Shown: one piece after another, positions 56,063-64,000 of the stretch
Numbering within the stretch: position 1 is the first letter of the stretch
Layout of the letters: the number at the start of each line of letters is the position of its first letter
Source of the DNA: Moorena producens 3L
GTDB taxonomy: Bacteria > Cyanobacteriota > Cyanobacteriia > Cyanobacteriales > Coleofasciculaceae
NCBI RefSeq assembly: GCF_000211815.1
Contig: NZ_GL890832.1
Coordinates: 22,181 to 86,180, forward strand
Length of the DNA: 64,000 nt
Direction: 5' to 3'
Position numbers and translations under genes: made by a program
The notes under the pieces: generated by a model
The model's input: only the letters and a program-made list of their open reading frames with translations
Told to the model about the DNA's origin: nothing
The model's database searches: none

Positions 56063-56640
56063 CTAATTCCAAACCAATTCCAAGTCTAAGACAAAGCCAG
56101 GTAAAACATCTTCTCCCGATAATGTTTTGGGAGATTTCAACACCTCTACAGCTTGATGGATTCGATAAATTTCAACCGTCTTATGATTAGGGTCAATTAA
56201 CCAACCCAAACCCAGTTGATTATCAATATAATCCTGCATTTTTTGGCGTAACGGTTCCATATTGTCACTCTTTGAACGCAACTCCATTACAAAATCAGGA
56301 CAAAGGGGTGGGAAAGTTTCTTGTTGTTCAGGGGTTAATGCATTCCATCGTTTTTGAGTAACCCAAGCTGCATCAGGAGAACGAATTGCCCTATTGGGAA
56401 GTCGAAAAGCAGTAGAGGAGTTAAAAGTAACCCCCAGTTTGGTTTGGCGATTCCATACCAAAGTTGTCCTTCTATATCAATGTTGCGTTTTCCAGTATTC
56501 CCCCCAGTGGGTGGCATAACAATTAATTTACCTGTAGCACTACGTTCTAAGCGCAAGTCTCGATTAGCACTAGCAAGTTGTTCAAACTGCTCGTCAGTAA
56601 CTCTGAGGCTGGGAGGAATGTTGATCGGAAGGGTATTCAT
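56063..56640 (-). pseudogene. Uma2-family gene with one frameshift
   Basis: Two overlapping frames make one Uma2/DUF820 protein. The first (56640 to about 56450) gives INIPPSLRVTDEQFEQLASA, RLERSATGKLIVMPPTGG and DIEGQLW. The second (to 56063) gives VWNRQTKLGVTFNSSTAFRL, AIRSPDAAWVTQKRWNAL and SGEDVLPGFVLDLELVW. A single-base loss in CAACTTTGG (about 56465 on the plus strand) explains the break. Everything else looks intact, so this is either a very recent mutation or a sequencing error. It resembles, but is not identical to, the decayed Uma2 gene at 37069. Confidence 0.85.
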
Positions 56641-56691
56641 GAATCAATCTCAAGTTATCCCTTATAGATATATCTAGCAATTGCTTCGCAA

Positions 56692-56937
56692 TTAAGACGA
56701 ATCGTTGTCTTGCCTGGGACAACCCAAGTAAAGTTTAACAAAATCTTCCGCTGCTGCTGGATTAATCTGATACAGTGCATCCCGAAGTTGAATCACCATC
56801 TCAGCGCCTGGATCTCTAATTTCATTCACCCAACGGTATATATTTGAACGCCCAATTCCCATCAGCACAGCGACTCGATTCTGGCTGATGCCGTAGCTTT
56901 CTAATACTTGTTTGAGGGCTTTGCCTGCTTTTCCCAT
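56692..56937 (-). CDS. Small XRE-type helix-turn-helix regulator
   Basis: An 81-residue DNA-binding protein. LKQVLESYGISQNRVAVLMG (about 8-27) and IGRSNIYRWVNEIRDPGAEM (about 28-47) form a Cro/XRE helix-turn-helix; the tail (NPAAAEDFVKLYLG) is conserved in small cyanobacterial members. It is divergent from the 84-residue gene at 57045. The 107-base gap contains two inverted repeats that are plausible operators, so autoregulation and control of the neighbour are likely; this is inference. Confidence 0.85.
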   Translation of the reverse strand: MGKAGKALKQVLESYGISQNRVAVLMGIGRSNIYRWVNEIRDPGAEMVIQLRDALYQINPAAAEDFVKLYLGCPRQDNDSS

Positions 56938-56953
56938 GCCTCAAATTCTGTCA

Positions 56954-57017
56954 TTTACTCAGGACTGAGTAAATGGCACCAAATGGACTACAATGAGGAC
57001 GACTAATTGTAGTCCAT
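56954..57017. promoter_or_regulatory. Divergent intergenic operators (two inverted repeats)
   Basis: TTTACTCA (56954-56961) and TGAGTAAA (56966-56973) are perfect 8-base arms around GGAC. ATGGACTACA (56983-56992) and TGTAGTCCAT (57008-57017) are perfect 10-base arms around 15 bases. The lengths and placement fit sites for the dimeric XRE regulator encoded next door. Confidence 0.65.
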
Positions 57018-57044
57018 TCGGTAACAATAAGAAGGTAACTTCCC

Positions 57045-57299
57045 ATGTCCAACAACTTTCTACCAGAACCGGAAGAAACTGCCTCGGTACCAGCCTCCGA
57101 GCCTACTCCCACACCACCTCAACCCAAGCGAGAACCTGTGCAAATCCTAGTCATTGGTTCAAGTAACAGCATCACCAAAATCATCCACACCCAATACAAA
57201 CTCGGTTTTGCTGAAATCAGCGAATGGAGTCCCTTAATGCCTGCTTCCATTCCCGGTAAACAGATGCGTGCTCTTACTCGCTACGTTTCTACCAATTAA
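57045..57299 (+). CDS. Conserved 84-residue protein of unknown function
   Basis: Residues 1-38 are proline- and glutamate-rich (PASEPTPTPPQPKREP). The second half is well ordered: VQILVIGSSNSITKIIHTQY (about 39-58), LGFAEISEWSPLMP and SIPGKQMRALTRYV. I recall similar short proteins in filamentous cyanobacteria, without a known function. AAGAAGG lies about nine bases before the ATG. The gene is divergent from the XRE regulator and probably controlled by it. Confidence 0.7.
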   Translation: MSNNFLPEPEETASVPASEPTPTPPQPKREPVQILVIGSSNSITKIIHTQYKLGFAEISEWSPLMPASIPGKQMRALTRYVSTN

Positions 57300-57360
57300 C
57301 CTCCCTCTTCACCATAAGGGCAACTTAGCATGAGGTTAACTTCCCAAACAACAAAAAAAA

Positions 57361-58518
57361 CTAAGCACGACCACTCAATTGCAAAAGCCTAATTTCTACA
57401 ACCTCTTCATAAAGCCTTTCGAGCTGAGTAATATTCCCACTTAAGGTATAGCGCTCTAGAACCCTTGCCCTAGCTTTGTGACCAAGCAAAGTAGTCCAGT
57501 CTCTGTGGTCACGCAATAGGGGCAATAGGGTTTTCAGTTGGGATGTCACCCCATGGGTATTGAGAATTACCCCAGCACCATCCTCTAACACTTCCCCATC
57601 AGCTCCAGCATCTGTGGCTACACAAGCCACACCACAAGCCATGGCTTCCAGTAATGATAAGGACAGCCCTTCCAATAGAGAAGGTAAAATAAACACATCC
57701 GCTGCCCGCAAAATCTCAATCCGTTGTTGCTCGGAAGCCACAAATCCTAGCCAAATGACATTTTGTTCTTCCCCATAAAATGGTTTCAATGAGGCTAATA
57801 ACGGTCCATCACCAGCAATCACTAGCTTGCTGGATTTACCCAGGTTACAGTGTTTCCACGCTCGCAGCAGCGCTTCCACATTTTTTTCCGTAGCAATCCG
57901 ACCTTGATAAACAAACAGGCGTTCCGCTTTGAACTGGGATGCAAACTCAGAGGTACACTGGGAGTATCCTGGAGAATATTTCTGGACATCCACCCCATTG
58001 GGAATAACTGCTAGCTTGTGATCAGGAACCCCAACCCGGCTTAGGACATCCCGTTGGAGTTGAGAAAAGATAATCACTCGGTCGTAGTGGGCGAGAAACG
58101 GCGCATAAACTTGATAGGTCAGCAATTGGGTTCCCGATTGCAAATTGCGTCGTTTACCATCAAAGGGCGGATGGAAGGTCGCCACTAGGGGTAAATTGAG
58201 TTCGGTACAGATTTCCGGTAACAGGAAGTCTAAAGGAGATAAAGTTAAGGAAGCATGAACCAGATCAGGTTTGAGCTCCTGTAGCGATCGCTTCAAAACC
58301 TTACTGGCGGTTAGGGTTGGAATGGTATACATCTGAGACTTGTACAAGCAAGGCAGTGGTACCTCCTGACAACCCCACCAAGTCCGGTCCTCTTCTTCTT
58401 GGGCAAAGTGGAGGAAACTGACCTGGTAGCCCCGGTCGAGCAGAGCATTGGTCACTTCTCGATTGTAGGTGACGTTACCACAAAAAGGGGATTTTTTTCC
58501 GAGCCAGGCGATATGCAT
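57361..58518 (-). CDS. Glycosyltransferase family 4 protein
   Basis: A 385-residue GT-B glycosyltransferase. The start MHIAWLGKKSPFCGNVTYNR carries the acceptor-side glycine loop. ATFHPPFDGKRRNLQS, IPNGVDVQKYSPGY, VYQGRIATEKNVEALLRAW (about 233-251) and LPSLLEGLSLSLLEAMACGV (EX7E-type, about 300) are GT4 marks. Donor and acceptor cannot be predicted; extracellular polysaccharide or glycolipid synthesis is possible. It starts 20 bases after the MFS gene on the same strand, so the two are probably co-transcribed. Confidence 0.88.
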   Translation of the reverse strand: MHIAWLGKKSPFCGNVTYNREVTNALLDRGYQVSFLHFAQEEEDRTWWGCQEVPLPCLYKSQMYTIPTLTASKVLKRSLQELKPDLVHASLTLSPLDFLLPEICTELNLPLVATFHPPFDGKRRNLQSGTQLLTYQVYAPFLAHYDRVIIFSQLQRDVLSRVGVPDHKLAVIPNGVDVQKYSPGYSQCTSEFASQFKAERLFVYQGRIATEKNVEALLRAWKHCNLGKSSKLVIAGDGPLLASLKPFYGEEQNVIWLGFVASEQQRIEILRAADVFILPSLLEGLSLSLLEAMACGVACVATDAGADGEVLEDGAGVILNTHGVTSQLKTLLPLLRDHRDWTTLLGHKARARVLERYTLSGNITQLERLYEEVVEIRLLQLSGRA

Positions 58519-58538
58519 TCCGGTTGGTAGTTAAGTCT

Positions 58539-59978
58539 CTATTGATGACGTTTATTTAAATTATTTAATCTATTACCGGAAATATACCAGTTTAAGAACC
58601 CACCTAAGAACACAAGTGCTGCTAAACCAAGAAATACAGGTTGTAAACCCAACCAAGTTTCTGCGATCCCCGCTAAGGCTAATGGTAAACTCAAGGCGAT
58701 ATTAATAGCGTTGTTTTGTAGTCCGAAAACTTTGCCCCGCATCTGTTCTGGTGTTTCTGCCTGGATGGTAGTCTGCATCGGGATACCCACCAAAGCCCCA
58801 AACCCCCCCAATACCATTGTCATCAGTAAAGCCAGCCAGAGATTGTTAGTGAATAGGGACAACCCTACTAAGGCTACTCCCATACCTACAGAACCAGACA
58901 GACTTAAATCTACATAGGAGGTGTCATCAAACCAGTTTCCTAGGATTGCTGCACTAATCGCCATCCCAATTCCACCTGCTGCTAACAAGAAGCCAAACTG
59001 GGAAGCGGTGATCCCAGGTAGGTTTTCCGCGAGTCTTACCGCCAGAACGGCTAAAGCAGCAAAAACGGAAAACAGAATAACTTGTTGAATCATAGCATTG
59101 CGGACATTTCGATGGTGTTGTACGTAACGCAGACCATCGGCAATGTCTGCCCACACATAAGGTTGCTCAGCCTTAGACTTTGCCCGATTTTCACCCGTTC
59201 TCAGTAACAACAACACTAATCCTGCGATCGCATAAGACCCTCCTACCAAAACTTCTTTCCCCAAGTACACGCCGAAATGTAGCTGAGCTCCCAAGCTATC
59301 CGCTAAGGCTAACAACGGTTCACCCACAGCAAAACCAATGATTAAGGAAGCCATCATGGTTGTAGTATATAGGGAGTTGGCCGACAGTAGGTGGTGCGGT
59401 TTCACAATCAAGGGAATTACCGCTTGTTCTGCTGGGGCAAAAAATTGGGTCAGGGTAGAGACTAGAAATGTAATCACTAATAAGACGTAAAAGCCGAGTG
59501 GCACATTGGAGACTGATGTCCAGCCTTGAGTAAAGGACAACAACCCAGGCACTAACAACACCAGTGCGCCTCGCAACAGATTGGTTAGCACCAGCACATC
59601 TTTTTTTGACCACCGATCCACATAGACGCCAGCCAAGGAACCAAATAGAACTGCTGGGATGGTAAAGGCAATCATGATAGCTGATACCCAGCCACTGATA
59701 GTTTGATCAGCGTCTTGAAAGCGACTGGTTATCAAGGCAATCATTAACACCAGATAAACTTTGTCTGCTAGCTGAGAGAAGACTTGACCACTCCATAGGG
59801 CTAAGAAGTTGGAATTTTTTAGAACTGGTAGAAATCCTTTATCCGGTGATGAATCCAGTTCCTGATCCCTTAGCTCATCACTTCTCGATGAGGGTTTTGC
59901 CACCAAATCAGACTTGGTGAAATCAGACGTGGGGTCTGGGGAGTGTTTTTGTTTTTTTCCAGGCTCCGATGATCGCAT
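58539..59978 (-). CDS. Major facilitator superfamily transporter
   Basis: A 479-residue membrane protein with about 12 helices after a 50-residue polar N-terminus. FLALWSGQVFSQLADKVYLV (about 59-78) and the loop AGVYVDRWSKKDVLVLTNLL (motif A-like D.W.R/K, about 120) are typical of the MFS_3/enterobactin-exporter type. The substrate is unknown; drug or metabolite efflux is likely. It lies in the minus-strand group deoC, recO, MFS, GT4. Confidence 0.88.
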   Translation of the reverse strand: MRSSEPGKKQKHSPDPTSDFTKSDLVAKPSSRSDELRDQELDSSPDKGFLPVLKNSNFLALWSGQVFSQLADKVYLVLMIALITSRFQDADQTISGWVSAIMIAFTIPAVLFGSLAGVYVDRWSKKDVLVLTNLLRGALVLLVPGLLSFTQGWTSVSNVPLGFYVLLVITFLVSTLTQFFAPAEQAVIPLIVKPHHLLSANSLYTTTMMASLIIGFAVGEPLLALADSLGAQLHFGVYLGKEVLVGGSYAIAGLVLLLLRTGENRAKSKAEQPYVWADIADGLRYVQHHRNVRNAMIQQVILFSVFAALAVLAVRLAENLPGITASQFGFLLAAGGIGMAISAAILGNWFDDTSYVDLSLSGSVGMGVALVGLSLFTNNLWLALLMTMVLGGFGALVGIPMQTTIQAETPEQMRGKVFGLQNNAINIALSLPLALAGIAETWLGLQPVFLGLAALVFLGGFLNWYISGNRLNNLNKRHQ

Positions 59979-60217
59979 TCTGGCTTTTCTGGGTTAGGCT
60001 TTTTTATTACCAGTAACAACTTTTTTAGATAGTCATACTGTTACTATGAATGGATGATTTACTCGGCAATTGGTAATTAGTAAATGGTAATTATTAATTG
60101 ATAATTTAATACCTTAATCTTGCTGCTTTTAAACACCAAAATTATATTGTCATTACCCATTAACTATTATTTATTACCCATTATTTATTACCTATTAACA
60201 GACCCGGATTATGAGTA

Positions 60218-61183
60218 TTAGTTAACAGACGACAACGCATCCACTAAAGCCGCTGAGCGAATTGAGCGACCAAAGTGATACTGAGCGTAGTCTCGTAAAA
60301 TTCGCTCCAGCTTCACCCAGAGTGAATCTATAGACTCAGCCGCCTTCCACCCTCCCAATTGCTCTTTTAATAGTGTAGTCAGCTGAGGTAATTCAGCAGC
60401 TGCCAGTTGTTGAAGCAGGGTTAACTCCAGAGCATTCAGCTTATGATTTACTCGTGGAGGAGGGGGTAGGATGACATCAGTATCAGTGTTGCCAGTGGTT
60501 TGAGTCAACCTCTCTACTTTATTCGGAATAGTTCGATTCGGAATAGTTCGATTCGGAATAGTTGGATTGGGTAAATCCTTCATATTGGACTCATGACTGA
60601 CTAAACTAATAGTGCCACCTGCTTCTACACTAAAACCAACCCGCCAATTCGGGTCAGTCAAATCTGGACTTAAAGTGTGTTGTGTGATACAACAAAGTTG
60701 CACTTGAGGTGCTATTCCGGCCAGGGCAAGCAGGTGAAAGACACCATGGGACAAATGGGCTAACACTAAGGACAACCCTGAGGGATTAGCTGTAATTTTA
60801 GGTAACTGCTCCAGACGCCGTAGATGTTCATTAAGTAGTTCGTAGAGTTCTTCCTGAGGCTGCTCACTCAAAGCATGACAGAGAACTAATTCTGCCAGAT
60901 ACTGGCTAGCTGCCAGTTTACTGAGCTCCTGACTCAATCCTGGGTAGGATTCTGTAGTTTCTGCTTGGATAATTTTATCTAGCGATCGCCCTTTTGCCAG
61001 CAGTAGTTGATTGACCACAAACAAGCCACTCCTACCACCTAATTTCGATTTCTGCTTCCTTGCCCCTGGTGCCACTACCCGAATCAGACCCAACTCCCTA
61101 GTTAAAATTGTCACCAACCTGTCCGCTTCCCCCAGCGGTATACTTTTCAGATTAATTCCAGTGGCTTTGTAGGTTTGACTCAT
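60218..61183 (-). CDS. recO: DNA repair protein RecO
   Basis: A 321-residue RecFOR-pathway protein that helps load RecA on gapped DNA. The N-terminal OB fold starts KATGINLKSIPLGEADRLVT and continues VAPGARKQKSKLGG (about 39-52). LVLAHLSHGVFHLLALAG and LCCITQHTLSP lie in the helical domain. Between about 205 and 245 a low-complexity insert contains three TIPNR units from a 15-base DNA repeat (60520-60565). The C-terminus (LERILRDYAQYHFGRSIRSA) is normal. It lies 122 bases downstream of deoC, across a heptamer array. Confidence 0.94.
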   Translation of the reverse strand: MSQTYKATGINLKSIPLGEADRLVTILTRELGLIRVVAPGARKQKSKLGGRSGLFVVNQLLLAKGRSLDKIIQAETTESYPGLSQELSKLAASQYLAELVLCHALSEQPQEELYELLNEHLRRLEQLPKITANPSGLSLVLAHLSHGVFHLLALAGIAPQVQLCCITQHTLSPDLTDPNWRVGFSVEAGGTISLVSHESNMKDLPNPTIPNRTIPNRTIPNKVERLTQTTGNTDTDVILPPPPRVNHKLNALELTLLQQLAAAELPQLTTLLKEQLGGWKAAESIDSLWVKLERILRDYAQYHFGRSIRSAALVDALSSVN

Positions 61184-61204
61184 TCGTCATTATTACTTGC
61201 TAAT

Positions 61205-61318
61205 TTTTAATTTTTAATTTTTAATTTTTAATTTTTAATTTTTAATTTTTAATTTTTAATTTTTAATTTTTAATTTTTAATTTTTAATTTTTAATTTTTA
61301 ATTTTTAATTTTTAATTT
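61205..61318. repeat. AATTTTT heptamer array between deoC and recO
   Basis: About sixteen copies of AATTTTT with a strict 7-base period. The array overlaps the end of deoC and supplies its last codons and stop. Confidence 0.95.
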
Positions 61319-61985
61319 CCAAGTTATCCCGTTGTCGCAGCAAGTCAGGACCACGAGACGTGCCTAGCCTAGTTGCTCCAGCAACGACTAAATCCAAAGC
61401 TTGCTCGATGGTTCGGATACCTCCTGATGCCTTGATTCCAACTTGCCCCTTGGTGACTTTTTTCAAAAATCGGACATCATCAATTGTGGCACCACCATTC
61501 CAGCCAGTGCTGGTTTTGATAAATTGCGCCCCAGCATCCATACAGATTTCCGCAGCAAGACGTTTTTCCGTATCACTCAGCACAGTAGTTTCCAAGATGA
61601 CTTTGACGGTTTTACCCGTTTCTTCACAGATTTGGGCAATTTCTTGGTAAAGTTCCTCGGTTTTACCGGCTTTCAAACCACCGAGGTGAATCATTACATC
61701 CAGCTCTGTCGCTCCATTTTCCACTGCCTCTTGGGCTTCATAAAGCTTAGCAGTGGGTGTTGTGGCACCAATCGGAAAACCAATCACGGTACAAACCTTT
61801 GGTACTCTACTGTGGAGGAGTTCAGCCGCTTGTTTGACGTAAACTGGCGGGACACACACTGTAGCAAACTTATATTGGTCTGCCTCTTGACACCATTTTT
61901 CCACCTGCTCTGGTGTAGCCGTGGGAATAAGCAGGGCATGGTCGATTATGGGAGCAATATCAATGTCTGGATAGTCTATATCCAT
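61305..61985 (-). CDS. deoC: Deoxyribose-phosphate aldolase
   Basis: A 226-residue TIM-barrel aldolase that cleaves 2-deoxyribose-5-phosphate to glyceraldehyde-3-phosphate and acetaldehyde. The Schiff-base lysine is in VGIKASGGIRT (about 190-200); VIGFPIGATTPTAKLYEAQE (about 67-86), ATELDVMIHLGGLKAG, KVILETTVL and FIKTSTGWNGGAT are conserved. The last residues (LEIKN) and the stop come from the AATTTTT array, so the native C-terminus may have been replaced. It is the first gene of the deoC-recO-MFS-GT4 group. Confidence 0.95.
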   Translation of the reverse strand: MDIDYPDIDIAPIIDHALLIPTATPEQVEKWCQEADQYKFATVCVPPVYVKQAAELLHSRVPKVCTVIGFPIGATTPTAKLYEAQEAVENGATELDVMIHLGGLKAGKTEELYQEIAQICEETGKTVKVILETTVLSDTEKRLAAEICMDAGAQFIKTSTGWNGGATIDDVRFLKKVTKGQVGIKASGGIRTIEQALDLVVAGATRLGTSRGPDLLRQRDNLEIKN

Positions 61986-62086
61986 CGCTATATAAGATAC
62001 TTAAGTAAAAATCAACCAACTTCTCAGTATAACAGTTAACAGTCAACCGTTAACCGTGTCAGGCTAACAAGGCTGCTGTCACCCAG

Positions 62087-62784
62087 TCAGGTCAAAAACT
62101 TATCCGTTGCTTCGATCAAAGCACTGCGAATACCTGGTTCTGCCATGGAATGACCGGCATCAGGTACCACAATCAACTCAGCTTCTGGCCAAGCCTGATG
62201 TAATTCCCAAGCTGATACCATCGGACACACCACATCATAGCGTCCCTGGACAATCACCCCAGGGATAGATTTAATCCGGTCTACATTCCTGAGTAACTGG
62301 TCTTCTGGTTCAAAAAAGCCTTTATTGACAAAGTAATGACACTCAATTCTGGCAAATGCATCAGCAAATTCACCCTCACCAAACTTTTGGATCAGGCTTG
62401 GGTCTTGAAAGAGTTTACTCGTACTTGCTTCCCAAATTGACCAAGCCCGAGCTGCTGAATTGCGGGTTTAAGGATCCGGACTGGTCAACCGTTGATAGTA
62501 AGCAGAAATTAGATCATGGCGTTCTGCTTGTGGAATCGGCTTGATATAGTCTTCCCAAGCATCAGGGAAAATATAGCTTGCTCCCTCCTGATAGAACCAA
62601 AGAATTTCTTTTTGCCTAAGCATAAAAATTCCCCGCAATATCAGTCCTAGACAGCGTTCAGGATGGGTTTGACTATAGGCTAAAGAAAGAGTGCTACCCC
62701 AACTACCGCCAAAAACTACCCACTGGTCAATACCCAGTTTTACTCGCAGTTTTTCGATATCACTAAGTGATGTACCACACACGC
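62087..62784 (-). pseudogene. Proline iminopeptidase gene, 5'-truncated and with an internal stop
   Basis: The open part reads SDIEKLRVKLGIDQWVVFGG, then SWGSTLSLAYSQTHPE with the nucleophile serine (GGSWGS), and stops at TAA (62468-62470) after RLTSPDP. The same frame continues below the stop as TRNSAARAWSIWEAS, VIVQGRYDVVCPMVSAW and VPDAGHSMAEPG (catalytic His) to a normal end at 62087. The stop sits where relatives have a glutamate or similar codon. The N-terminal 100 or so residues are absent because the TnpB element begins at about 62785. The enzyme would have removed N-terminal proline from peptides. Confidence 0.88.
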
Positions 62785-62805
62785 TCCGCTACGCTTTCAG
62801 TGTGG
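62775..62805 (-). other. Right-end hairpin of the TnpB element
   Basis: CCACAC (62775-62780) and GTGTGG (62800-62805) close a hairpin whose inner part is GCTCCGCTACGCTTTCA. The tnpB stop codon (62789-62791) lies inside it, as expected where the element end and guide-RNA scaffold overlap the 3' end of tnpB. Confidence 0.55.
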
Positions 62806-64000
62806 GCTTCTGATGCTCATAAAGAGCGGTCAGAGCTTCCTTTGAGGTACTATTAGTAGTAGATTCAACAACTACAGGCTTCCCTCTACGGCGTTTTATA
62901 GTCGGGAACACATCCAGCCCGACTCGCTTTATGTTGATTGATGCGTTGACATCTCTATCGACAATCAGCTTTAATTCCTGATCGAAATACTCTCGCATAT
63001 CTCGGTCGGTGAACACAAATTCATCTCGATAAGAGAGGAGTTGAGATGTGTAATTTGGCTTGACTTCGACTACACTGGCGTTAGCTTTTGCGGCTACCTG
63101 ACCCAGCACTTCAAAGAACTGACCAAAGCCTGCATCTAACCAAGACTTGTTAAGTCCTGATTTTGATGATTGACCATTGGATAAGAACGTACCATCTCGC
63201 CCTCGTTTAGGAGTATTGCGACGAGTTAAACCCTTGAGGTTCAGCTTCTCGTGAAAGAAGACTTTCTTACCTGTATTCACCAGTTGATGAGCAGTTTTGT
63301 ACTGGAAATCTTCACGACTCCTAGCTATCTGTTGATGAATACGGGCTTCCCGTTTTGCTAGTTTACGTCTGGCTTTACTTCCTTTTTTACGCTTATTTTT
63401 GCGTTGAGAAACTGTGGTTAACTTGTCTTGATTCCGACGAAGTGGTTTAAGGGAGAGGAGTTTCTTGCCATCGGATATTGCTAGATAAAAGCCTCTATCT
63501 AGAACAGCATCCATTCCAATTGAGTTTTCCCAAGTAGGAATAATGTCATCAGGGTTGAACTCCGGCACTGACTTATCCTCTAGGCTCAGGTTGCAGTACC
63601 ATCCGTCAGCTTTCCTTGTAATTGATAGCTGTTTTAAGTTTGCACTATCAGGTAACGGTCTGTGTATTCTCAGCTTAATCAAACCAATTTTAGGAACTTG
63701 AACAAACAACCATTTTCCGTTAACAGTACAGAACTTTAACCAAGAATTATCAGCATTTGTAAAGTTTAACGTCCGATATCTGGCAACATTATTAAATCGA
63801 GGCTTGCCACTGCGTTTACCATTTTTGTCATCTGCTATAAACCTGTTAAAAGCGTTTTTTACTCTTGTACAGACATCTTGCAAAACAGTTGAATAAACCT
63901 CAGTAAAGTCTATCAACTCTCCAGACCATCCAATCTTAACCAAGTCTTTCTTGATAACTGGAAGTTGCTTTTTCTGGCTGTAGAAATTGGGCTGATCTTT
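62789..64000 (-). CDS. TnpB-family RNA-guided nuclease, zinc-finger-less type, partial at window edge
   Basis: An IS200/IS605-type TnpB; the frame stays open to the right edge, so the true start lies outside. RuvC-I aspartate is in SIGMDAVLDRGFYLA, RuvC-II glutamate in VFFHEKLNLKGLTRR and RuvC-III aspartate in VDRDVNASINI. The segment between RuvC-II and RuvC-III that normally holds two CxxC pairs instead reads NYTSQLLSYRDEFVFTDRDM, with no cysteine. I recall cyanobacterial relatives with this same layout. A basic stretch (RKNKRKKGSKARRKLAKREA) is typical. TnpB cuts DNA guided by RNA from the element end. Its insertion has truncated the adjacent peptidase gene. No tnpA is visible. Confidence 0.88.
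   Translation of the reverse strand, partial: KDQPNFYSQKKQLPVIKKDLVKIGWSGELIDFTEVYSTVLQDVCTRVKNAFNRFIADDKNGKRSGKPRFNNVARYRTLNFTNADNSWLKFCTVNGKWLFVQVPKIGLIKLRIHRPLPDSANLKQLSITRKADGWYCNLSLEDKSVPEFNPDDIIPTWENSIGMDAVLDRGFYLAISDGKKLLSLKPLRRNQDKLTTVSQRKNKRKKGSKARRKLAKREARIHQQIARSREDFQYKTAHQLVNTGKKVFFHEKLNLKGLTRRNTPKRGRDGTFLSNGQSSKSGLNKSWLDAGFGQFFEVLGQVAAKANASVVEVKPNYTSQLLSYRDEFVFTDRDMREYFDQELKLIVDRDVNASINIKRVGLDVFPTIKRRRGKPVVVESTTNSTSKEALTALYEHQKPTLKA

Overview
The window looks like chromosome from a large-genome filamentous cyanobacterium, of the Moorena/Lyngbya type. The evidence is cyanobacterial marker genes (a CpcT/CpeT phycobiliprotein lyase, an SqdX-type sulfolipid synthase, an Rre1/Ycf29-type regulator, DUF928 and DUF1822 proteins), many HIP1 octamers (GCGATCGC), and intergenic DNA filled with tandem heptanucleotide repeats, MITEs and IS200/IS605 debris. 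The genus is an inference. I saw no rRNA, tRNA or CRISPR array.

Layout. 1-6.2 kb: a NarL-type response regulator, an unrecognised membrane-anchored protein, a divergent KamA-type radical SAM enzyme, a 40-residue membrane miniprotein and a periplasmic TPR protein. 6.6-24.5 kb: a surface/secretion cluster. A 2040-residue two-partner-secretion adhesin and an exported TPR-CHAT protein lie on the plus strand. They converge on a minus-strand set of a sigma-like regulator, DUF1822 proteins, a CHAT-CHASE2 membrane protein and a DUF928 protein. The sigma-like/DUF1822 pair has been duplicated; one copy is fused, cut and carries a 557-bp insertion. 24.7-35.5 kb: a PPC-repeat protein, an XPB-like helicase, PgeF, a kinase with a WD40 propeller, a DoxX-like protein, and an ABC-2 permease separated from its ATPase by an IS remnant. 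35.5-46.5 kb: a small unknown gene, an Uma2 pseudogene, a phytase-like esterase, CpcT, SqdX, a tnpB remnant and a GAF-PAS-adenylate cyclase, with repeats between them. 46.6-56 kb: the outer-membrane block purC, Omp85/BamA, lpxC, fabZ, lpxA and lpxB, with an RTX protein on the opposite strand between lpxA and lpxB. 56-64 kb: a frameshifted Uma2 gene, a small HTH gene divergent from an 84-residue protein with clear operator-like palindromes, a minus-strand group deoC-recO-MFS-glycosyltransferase, and a proline iminopeptidase gene broken by a TnpB element that runs off the right edge.

How the genes work together. The 6.6-24.5 kb genes plausibly form one cell-surface module: an exported adhesin, two CHAT (caspase-like) proteins, one periplasmic and one membrane-bound behind a CHASE2 sensor, accessory DUF928/DUF1822 proteins and a membrane-linked sigma-like factor. 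The bamA-lpx genes build the outer membrane and its lipid A.

Most unusual points: (i) nearly all short tandem repeats, whatever their sequence, have a 7-bp period, and several run in frame into genes; (ii) the 557-bp insertion in a DUF1822 gene has a good promoter and structured RNA segments whose modules recur at 36.4 kb and 46.0 kb; (iii) a 51-bp palindromic repeat sits in frame inside bamA; (iv) a TnpB lacks the zinc-finger cysteines.
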